Positions 55,739 through 64,000 of a DNA stretch of 64,000 nucleotides are shown in pieces. The DNA lies in the NCBI GenBank assembly GCA_029168955.1, contig JAPDOI010000886.1, positions 1 to 64,000 of the forward strand, written 5' to 3'. Origin of the DNA: Aplectana chamaeleonis. Taxonomy: Eukaryota; Nematoda; Chromadorea; Rhabditida; Cosmocercidae. The notes below the pieces were generated by a model, which saw nothing but the letters and a program-made list of their open reading frames with translations, had not been told where the DNA came from and ran no database searches. Position numbers and translations under genes: made by a program. The stretch's first letter is position 1, and each line of letters starts with the position of its first letter.

Positions 55739-57496
55739 AGGGGTTATTTCGGGCGCTTAATTTGAATTCGAGGTCCGTCTTCACTTTTCGCAAAGCCAGG
55801 ATTGCTTTTATTCACATGAAACGGTGCTGCTATGTAGTGTGATGCAAATCTCTCACGCCGCTGGTTCTCCTGCATTTGTGTTGACGTACAACCCGTCGAG
55901 TGCGTTAGTAGAGGTGAAGCTAAACAATTAGTTTTTGACCCCCCTACTTGTTCGTTTACGGATATCCTATGCATACTTACAATGCGCTCACAAGGATTCT
56001 ATCAAAATCTCGTCTTCCCTTCATCGAGAAGTAAATGATCATTTAGTGATATACCGTCGGAACTGTAGCAGCATAGAATCAGTGCTTCATGGAGAATCAT
56101 ATTCACTACGGATTGGCCAGTTTCACTCTTCAGATGTCATATTCTTGTTCCTCCACCAGCGGCTAGCCCTTGTTTGCTGATCCTGTGTATGTGCATTTAT
56201 CTCAAGAAAATCAAATTATTATTTGTTTAGTCCACTCTGTGGCCATTACACATCCTCATGTTTGCATCTCTTGGAATTCCGAAAGCATCCGTTTTCCGCA
56301 TTTTGTGTCTCATGCTGACGGAAGAATTTTGAAAGTATCGATTTCTCATGAAGCTCCACATTAGACATAACCGATGCTAAGCAGGAAAAAACAAACAGAT
56401 ATGGGGATACATCACTCGAAGGTATCTCCAGTGCAAGTATGCAGATGAAGGCGATGAATTCCCACTTCAACATTCTGCTTCTGCTTGTAATATGAAGCCC
56501 GCTTTGGTGATCTTCCAAGGATAAAAACGTTTCTAGAGTATTCACCAGAGCTCGATCGCACCGGGTTCTATTGCAACAACAATGGCGAAAAAACGGCAAA
56601 AAATGAGCCATAGATAGCCCTTTACTGCCCTCTATTGTGCTAAGCCCACCCCGTCCACTCCCTAAACGGCCGACAATGAAAGGGCGGGCAGGAGACTCAG
56701 GAGATTCTAAGAGACAAACTTGCGTATTAGAAGCTTCTTTTTTTCAGAGAAATATTGTCTACAGAAAGACAAGTTGATTAGGCTTACCTAAGAAAGTAGA
56801 GGTAAAAACGATTTCCAACGTTTCCAATTTCCGACATTTGTGTATTACACCAAGTTAAACGCAAGGGTATGCTCCGGAGCTTTTGCAGGAGCTTTTCTCC
56901 AAAACCTTTTTTGCTGAGCTACCTCGTGGGTTAACCTGCGCAAAATAATGGATATAAGATACGGGCTTTGACGATTACGCTGTATTTAACACTTAAGTGT
57001 CTACCCCCCCCGGCCACTCTGTGCAGCCGAACGTGTACTCCATGGCCAATCGATCCAGCGGATTTTAAAACGGTGATTTTCTTGATGATTGAACCTGCAT
57101 TGCAGAATTTTAAGGTGCCTCATACCTACCCACCGGTAACACAAGTTCTTTTTAGTGTGAATCTCCTAGCTATCATGAAAAAGAATCACCGTTTCTGGAG
57201 AAACAATGAAAATCAAGTTCATGGCGTGGCTGAGCAAAGTGGATGCGCTGTCTTTTATTGTTAGGTGTTGATAAGGCACAAAATAAATCTATCTTCGAGG
57301 TCCGCTAGCGTGTATAGACGTCTTGCCCATACTTTTACTTCAATGAGCTCGTGAGCAAAATCCTGGATTTGGACAAATACGATATGCTTAGGACAATATA
57401 GTCACCTGCTACCATATGTCAATCATGTAACATTACAGTGGCAAAACTTTGCGTGCAATAGCTGAGAGGGTACTCATCTCACCAAACATCGATTTT
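55739..57496. other. no supportable gene; 121-codon minus frame at 56,246-56,611
   Basis: The minus frame has an internal ATG opening MLKWEFIAFICILALEIPSS, which resembles a signal peptide, followed by about 50 hydrophilic residues with two cysteines near the end. Plus frames 55,935-56,180 and 56,170-56,364 overlap. No splice support. A C-run lies at 57,003-57,010. Confidence 0.25.
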
Positions 57497-57914
57497 GAAG
57501 GAACTGCTCCCGATAATCTTCAATTTCGAGATTATCTGCTGGAATGATTGCCTGTCCCTCGGGTAGAGGCGAATTTACGAAAAGATTGGGAAGTACGCAA
57601 AATATTTTACTCTAACTACGCTCCCGTACCCTTAGTGGAGCTGTTTGTTGTGACAATGGAATCTTTCGTGGACCCGTCCTTTGAAATTCTATACTCTCTG
57701 TTGCTCCGTTCTTTTCTTCGGACCCTGCCTGATTCTGCTATTCTTCCGTTTTCGACTGGTCCTATCTTTCACCTGTTAAGACCTTCGAGAACATGTTTAT
57801 CCTACCGGACAACTAGTCCAGGCCAGAGAATATTTTCACTGAAATAAGGCGTTTTGGTGCGTTTTTAGCCGTTTCTTCGTAATTCTGGTAACACTTGGTG
57901 GAGAATGCATTGTT

Positions 57915-58408
57915 TTAAAGGCAGTGTCCACGATAAAAACCATGTCTGATTTTTTGGTGGAGATCGGCAGCTGCGGGGCCTAGCGGAACCCTAACGTTGA
58001 AAAAAACTGAGAAAAATGAGCTCGGAACGGTCCCCTTCGGCCCCAAAGTTGGACACCCATCAGCTCGTCACCCCCATATGCACTTTCCACGCCCACTGAC
58101 GTGAACAAATGAATGCTCGAGATCGTGAGATGAGCCATGATTTTCAATCATTAGCCCCGTTCTTCCCTTCATTCTCAGCTTCTCTCTTTACTCAGTTCAG
58201 CTCGCTTAGATCGGCTGCAAAAAACGGAAGTTACAAGCCTCGGACCACTCGTCCACCATGTTTCCATAGCTCAATCTTTGAGGGACCATAACTCCGTTCC
58301 CAGAAGGTCTTGTACGATTTCAGAGACATTTTTGGAATCAGCATGGGGCCGTTTTCAAGATAGGCGGGGAAACAGGAAAACGATTTTCATCGTGAACACT
58401 GCCTTTAA
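57915..58408. mobile_element. TTAA-flanked short element, family 4, copy 2
   Basis: TTAA, AGGCAGTGTCCACGATAAAA, right tip TTTTCATCGTGAACACTGCCT, TTAA at 58,405-58,408. Aligns with 26,962-27,475. Confidence 0.87.
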
Positions 58409-58978
58409 AGGCATCGTGCGCGTTGAAAACCAAATTTCTGTTTTTGTGTTATATCATTCAAGTGGGCTTTGATAAGGCCATTCACGAAGCCTGCCGTCTC
58501 AAAATCGAACCATTATGGAGTTTTTTTCCAATTGAAAAAGTCTTTCTGGGTTTGGGGGTTGGCCTTTGGGTCGATCATCTGTTACGTCCGTTCACCAAAC
58601 GAGAACAGAAAGTATTTGATCAACAAGTGATATAGAAATGAGTGGAAGTTGTTTTAATATATCAGAGGATTACGACAGGAGTGTCTTTTCTGCGGATATC
58701 GGTCAAACTTTTCTCCTTTAAGAATCAGCTAAAAGTAAGATGAACGGGATTTTTTCGGGAGATCATGGGTCAATACAGCGATTTGTAGCAATCGACTGTT
58801 CCTTTCTCATGAGTCGATTGGTTGAATCGGGTCTGAAAACGAAGAAATAGGGGTCCGGAAAAGCAGTTTTCAATAACTTTTTCGCGGTTCTTTCGACATG
58901 GTTGCTGTGTGGGGTACCAGAGCTTCCATTATATATTAAAAATTCAGAAACGATTTTCATCGTGAACGATGCCTTTAA
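58405..58978. mobile_element. TTAA-flanked short element, family 5
   Basis: Shares its left TTAA with the preceding element. Tips AGGCATCGTGCGCGTTG and TTCATCGTGAACGATGCCT, right TTAA at 58,975-58,978. Only copy of this interior in the window. Confidence 0.82.
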
Positions 58979-59022
58979 GTGAGGAACTTGGGAACGAAAA
59001 CCATCATGAGCACTAACTTCGA

Positions 59023-60548
59023 AATTTACATTGAGGTATCTTTTAAGCGCTGTTTATACATTCAGAGCCCCAACTCGTTTTTGCTTCAAACGCCATTCGC
59101 GTTCCATAACCTTTTCCCATATATTGCTTGAAACGCAGTTTGGTTGTTGGCTTTTGATAAGATTTTATTGAGTTCATTGTGTTATATAAGCTCACATATG
59201 GAAGTTTACAGGAACAAAACAAATGAACGCTCGCGATGAGCTGCAGGGTAGCGGGTGGGAGTACGGAAGGGCGTAGTTTATCATCTCCGGGTTAATCTAA
59301 GGGTTATGTGCCGGTCAGACAGATGATTGCATTCCGATAACCGCTAGCTGATCATGGTTCTCAACTGCAAGTTAAGATCAATTTGCTACCACTCCTGAGT
59401 ATGTAGAAAGCAATTCTTTCTATGCACTATGTAAACAGGAAGCGACAGAATGATCCTGAACTCGACGAATTATTTTTACCCTCCAAAAAAGCACAAAGCC
59501 TTTATTTGCCTAAGAACTCACAAGCAGTCAAGCAAACAAACAGTTATTCTTTCTGCATCAGCCACCTATCGACAACCAGCTCATGTCAACCCGTGCTCCG
59601 ACAATGACTCCACCCACCCATGCTGGGCCCGCCTCCTTCGCCTCTCAACGGACCTCTCTCTGAGAACCCTCTTAGTCCCGAATTTAGATGCGACCTTCGA
59701 TATGGAGGATTTGCACCCACTTGTAGTCCTTTCGTATCTCCCATTCCTTCCCACTAAGCCTCATCGGCCTTCGCTGAATCGCCTCTATCGTTCGTATCCT
59801 CACTGCGGAGCGAGATAGAGTAAATCCCCGTAATTATTTGGGTTCCGTCTGAGAGCAACCCTGATTGTTCCCCGTTTATCAATTATATTCCATTCTGTTT
59901 GCTGTATTTACTCTGTTGACCTATCTGCATTGAGCTCCAACTTGTGAACTGCTGTTGGTGCAATGCGAAACTCGCTCAGCCGTGAGCCGCCCTTTACTTG
60001 CACTTTGTCGCAAAGGTTATCTTTTGCGGAGTTAATGCGCCATCTGACTCATTCCACGCCACAACCTTCCCCTATTAGTTCAATAGTTTGCCTAAACGCT
60101 GGAACACACACACACACACACAACTTCCCTCTGTTTTGAAACATTCCCATCATCGAAGAGAAGGGACTTAACTTCTGAAACAACTCTTTTTTTTGGTAGA
60201 AGATCTTTTTATTACTAATTTGAGGAAATATGGATCAGCAGACTTGAGATAAAAGGCGAGCTGTGACGGCATGTTTTTTCTGATGTTGTGATTAATTTTA
60301 AAGGCTCACGAAGTAAAGGAATATGGCATTTTTGGAGGAAAAAAATCTTTGAGAAACTTCTAAAAGCACTACAATTTTGCTCATACTCCTATTTTGTGTG
60401 TATGGCGTAACAGAATATACGACGTTTAAATGGTTTTACACCGTTCATTGAAGGCACCTTCCACGCTGAGAACCTCATTTGTTTTTCTTGTTTGCTCTAG
60501 GGTAGTCCACAAGGTTTGCGCCACCTATGCTGCATATCAATATCATCA
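59023..60548. other. no supportable gene
   Basis: Plus frames at 59,422-59,607 and 59,450-59,818 overlap. The second is proline/leucine-rich and unassigned. A (CA) run lies at 60,106-60,122. Confidence 0.3.
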
Positions 60549-60550
60549 TA

Positions 60551-61084
60551 CAGTCCGTCGCAGAATTATAGGGACACTTGAATTTTGCTCCCCTTTTTGC
60601 AGCTTTGTAGTCAGACCATTGTAGTGTACCACTGTATTCCTTGTTAAATGCATACTCGCACACCAATTTTCAGCGAGTTTGGTTGTCCCTGTAAGGTTTT
60701 ACGCTTGATTTTGCTCAAAACAGTCATCCTTGACCGTCGCATAATTAACTAAAAAATACCAGCGAACATCAAAATTACAAAACTTGGGTTTCCCTATAAT
60801 TATGCGACCGTCAAAAACGACCGTTCTGAGCGGAATCAAGCGTAACACCTTCCAGAGGCAGCCAAACGCACTGAAAATTGGTCTGCGAGTATGCTTTTAC
60901 CAAGGAATCTAATTTTACCCTCTACCATCTTGCTTCTTGATTGGTCGAAGGTCCGACCCCCCCCCCGGAATTCAACGGGTTCGACCCCCCCCCTCTACGC
61001 TACACCGCACTAGAATAGTCTAGCTGCAAAGCTGCACAAAGTAGAGAAAAAATCCGAGTGTCCCTATAATTATGCGACGGACTG
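60551..61084. mobile_element. Tc1-type palindromic element, 534 bp
   Basis: TA duplications at 60,549-60,550 and 61,085-61,086. Tips CAGTCCGTCGCA and TGCGACGGACTG continue through AATTATAGGGACACT on both sides. Inner blocks also pair (GCATACTCGCACACCAATTTTCAG with CTGAAAATTGGTCTGCGAGTATGC), so nearly the whole element folds on itself. Two poly-C runs (60,957-60,966 and 60,986-60,995) sit in the right half. Non-coding. Confidence 0.9.
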
Positions 61085-61086
61085 TA

Positions 61087-63551
61087 GACCCGTGAAAACG
61101 GCTTCATGGCCTGAAAAGGCGTAGTCTCGTTGTCGGTCATCTAGCATCAGGAGGAGAATCACCAGGACAGTAACATACCATTCGATTTCTTCTTTACCTC
61201 AAAACATCTTATAATACGAACATGCTCATTTCTTGAGAATTTTCATCTTATTAATTGGGAATTAAAAAAAGGCATACATAGCTTATCTGAGAGATTCAAA
61301 AAGCGAAGCATTTCCCGACGACGCAGGCCCTGTTCTACTAAACGTCCAAAATAGACTTGTGCTTTCTACGAAAATTGAAGGCCTTATGTGGTCTTTCCAC
61401 TAAATCCTTTACCTCAGTGGAGAAACCTACATCCCTGTCGAGGGGCTCTCGAAAGTAAGCTACGGTTTTTTGCGTGTTCGGTGCATTTGACCATTCACCT
61501 GTGTTCCAAAACTGAACCTAATTTCAAAACTCTCTACTTTCTCAGTTACACAATTCGAATTTCGGCAGGAAAAAAACGCGCTGCAAGTCCATCGTCACCT
61601 CCTTCTTCTCCGTCCTTGATGATAATGAATTGGCGATTCATCTGTCAGACGACGCTAGGCGACCTCTCCTTCTTCAAAAACCCGTTTCCACGAAGTGAAT
61701 TATCGATCAGATGAGTTCATTATCACCACACCCGTTTCTCCGCTACCGACCCCATCAGATCAGATGTTTTTGCCGGTGTTGTCGTCAATTCTTTACTTCA
61801 ATCATGCACGACACTAGCGGCCAGCCTGCTTGTCTGTCGGTCTGTTCAGTGTCCATCCCCGGAGATAATCGATGCCGATCGATTACGGTATCTATCAATC
61901 ATCCGCGTATTTATTCTGTCTTCTGTGGCTGCTAGCGTGGTCCAGGTGCCATACTGCGTAATACCCTCCACCCCAACCCCACCCCCGTCACCCCGCGGAG
62001 GTTGTCCTTCATCCAAAGGGACATCTTTAGGAGTCACGGACGAGTTCATCGCCCGAACTGCTCCAGCTCAGGCTCGCGCTCACCGCAGGGGGTAAAACAC
62101 GCACGATTCAAACACTATCCGCTGATTGCGCAACGCCTACACCAATTATAGTCTCCGTTTTCGCACTCCGATATTTGATCCCACTCTCTAATTTCCTTTA
62201 AACAGGCCGTATTAATTAAAGTGGCCTTCTCTAATTGTTGGTAAATTAATTGTTATTTCTGCTTATTATTTTTTCCACGGCCAGAATACAGTTACTGATG
62301 TTGTCATTTGTGCATATTTGTTACATGTCTATTCTCACACATATTCGACATTTTTTATTTCAAATTCTGCAAATTAATCATCGAATCATCTTATCATTTA
62401 ACCACTGTTTGTTCATTCACTTAAGAACTGACTGGAAGGTTTAGAGACATTAAAGGCCATCTAGGAACATTTTGGTGAAGTTACGAATTAACACCACAAC
62501 TCTATTCGGAAGAAACAAATCGTGCTCATCCTATTCGTCCCTTTCGCCTTTCTCTCGTACATTCATGTGGAGCCTCAAGTTAATGATCGCACATTTGTTC
62601 TTAGATAATATAAAGCTTGTTTTCAAAAAATTACATTGAATCAAGCGACCTGTCTGCACCGCATTGAAAAGCCGTTTGAAAGAGTTGACCTTTTACCCGG
62701 CAGATTTAGGGCCGTCTGACGGCAAACATCTAGGAACGTTTATAATCTGCCAGCAGCCGCAGAGGACGGAATCGACTCAGTATGATGTGTGCTAGATCAG
62801 TTTTTCGACCCTTTTCTCCATATACTTCCAGAGCTATTCTCATGTGAAACTTTGCCCTCTGTCGAGTGTGTGTCTCTGGAGAGGGTGGCCGTCCGCAGGC
62901 GGCATCAAACCACTTCATCTGCATATTATGGAGGACAAGCCGAAACGAACATCACAAAGCACTTGATTTGGGCTAAATTGACCACACTACTCTCAAACCG
63001 TATTTCTTCAAGCTTTTTAAATAGAGTTGATTAACACGGTACACTTTAACAGATTAAATCAGAAAATCAAAACTGTAGAGATGCAAGCTAATTGTATTTT
63101 CATTCTGCTGAATGTCGCTAAAATTTCTTTGAGCCTCTACCATAGTTTCATAGTCATTCATTGTTGTTGACACTGCCCAGGCACTGGCGTTTTTCAGAAA
63201 TCCATCAGGGTAAGCAGAGCTGGGAGCGTTACCTATGTTCATCCAACACGTTTTCAATAGATCTTTTTCTGGATTTCCAGCTTGTTGTATTTTTAGAGTG
63301 CACTAACGCTCATGAAATCCGGTCAGAAAAAAAGCGAGGGGACGCGTTTCAACGTCGTTAGTGACATCTTTTCGTAGTATCCTTCAAGAATCAACTTGTT
63401 CCAGATCTGAGTTCTTTTTTTTAACCCAGGTGAGAAGGGCTATCCGACAGTATTATACTTGCTATAATTTAGACTCCAACTTCGGAATGCAATCTCCAGA
63501 TCGTTAGGCAGTCTACATGTCGCTGCGGTGCCGCGTATAGAATTGTATGCG
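61087..63551. other. mostly unique sequence; no supportable gene except a weak exon at 63.1-63.2 kb
   Basis: 61,590-62,110 is less AT-rich and lacks repeats. 62,205-62,260 is rich in TTAATTA words. Plus frames at 61,388-61,714 and 62,789-63,034 have no support. Confidence 0.3.
63054..63219 (-). CDS. possible terminal exon, unknown product
   Basis: A minus acceptor-like GCTCCCAG ends at 63,220. The following 54 codons are open (YPDGFLKNASAWAVSTTMND, then ETMVEAQRNFSDIQQNENT) to TAA at 63,054-63,056. The sequence is balanced and protein-like with one possible N-glycosylation site. No domain recognised and no partner exon found. Confidence 0.22.
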
Positions 63552-63774
63552 AGGTCTGTCCGAATAAGACTGTCCGCCCACGCGGTCGGCGTGCGTGTCG
63601 AGCGGCCCTCGCGAAGAAGTTTTTGGCACCTGTAAGTCGATAAGCGCGATTATTAGGCATACACTAGTAACATTCCGGTCAGTTGTTTGCAGCCGTGAGA
63701 AGGCTCTCCCGAAAAAACGCCTTTGCGACGGCCGCTCGACACGCAAGTGGGCGGGAAGTCTCATTCGGACAGAC
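63552..63774. mobile_element. short inverted-repeat element, TCTGTCCGAAT family, copy 2
   Basis: Left TCTGTCCGAATAAGACTGTC and GCGTGCGTGTCGAGCGGCC pair with the right GGCCGCTCGACACGC and GTCTCATTCGGACAGA. Arms are about 55-60 bp. No clear target duplication. Related to 50,906-51,142. Confidence 0.85.
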
Positions 63775-64000
63775 TTTATACTGAATGGAGCACACTAATA
63801 TTTTTCGTCTAAATTCATACCCTAGCAAACATTATAGTGTCGAATAACCTTCTCAACAGGATCTCAAATAATTCACAGCTCCGAAAAACGTCAATTTGAT
63901 CGGTGTTATTGAAAAAGAACACTAAATACGCGAAAACGCGTTACCATGCGCTTTCCACCCAAATCTTACGAGCGAAGCTGTAAATTTTGACGTTTTCGAA

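Larger units (their letters stand above)
57497..59022. mobile_element. family-3 TTAA element interrupted by two other TTAA elements
   Basis: Left half 57,497-57,914 (CTGCTCCCGATAATCTTC through ACTTGGTGGAGAATGCATTG), right remnant 58,979-59,022 (AGGAACTTGGGAACGAAAACC, ATGAGCACTAACTT). The join falls at an internal TTAA where families 4 and 5 are inserted. Confidence 0.82.

Noticed and set aside
58278..58635. Plus frames at 58.3-58.6 kb
   Set aside because: They fall within the family-4 and family-5 TTAA elements and are not conserved in the other copies.
63181..63215. Plus-strand 12-nt micro-exon between TTTTTCAG and GTAAGC
   Set aside because: Too short to support, and no neighbouring exon in phase.

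Overview
The window is non-coding-rich eukaryotic DNA, most likely from a parasitic nematode of the strongylid/hookworm type. This is an inference from the short introns, the BEL/Pao, RTE and CR1-like retroelements, and the dense short inverted-repeat transposons. No bacterial-style gene layout, rRNA, tRNA or spliced-leader gene was seen. The few plausible host exons are short and scattered. None matches a family I recognise.

Most of the sequence is explained by transposons and their remnants. (1) At least six families of small elements end in AGGCAGTG-type (or GGCACAG-type) tips flanked by TTAA. They occur at 1.2, 15.7, 19.7-20.6, 27.0, 36.3-37.2, 43.6, 48.4, 54.7-55.7 and 57.5-59.0 kb, often butted end to end. 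(2) A nearly complete but decayed BEL/Pao LTR retrotransposon lies on the minus strand at 29,435-36,273. It is inserted inside one of these TTAA elements, with a 5-bp target duplication GGCTG. (3) LINE fragments: a CR1-like one on the plus strand (2.5-4.3 kb) and an RTE-like one on the minus strand (18.0-18.8 kb). (4) Elements with 8-bp target duplications and hAT-like tips sit at 38,712-45,751, 42,954-44,683 and 28,735-29,279. Their arms are arrays of a short word that differs from element to element. (5) Palindromic Tc1-type elements with TA duplications sit at 38,645-46,230 (split) and 60,551-61,084. (6) A piggyBac-like short element lies at 24,749-25,317.

The 38.6-46.2 kb region is the most layered. 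A 538-bp Tc1-like foldback was split by a 7.0-kb hAT-like insertion, which itself holds a 3.1-kb inverted-repeat element, a 1.73-kb hAT-like element with a perfect duplication, a 292-bp tandem duplication and older short elements.

Candidate host or element coding sequence, all low to moderate confidence: exon pairs with phase-matching splice sites at 17.46-18.09, 37.39-37.86 and 46.29-46.54 kb (plus strand); a 209-codon stop-free frame at 12.83-13.46 kb (minus); a broken gene fragment at 48.06-48.31 kb (minus); a 97-codon frame inside the 3.1-kb element; and frameshifted remnants at 5.6-5.9 and 8.7-9.1 kb. The remaining stretches show no supportable gene.
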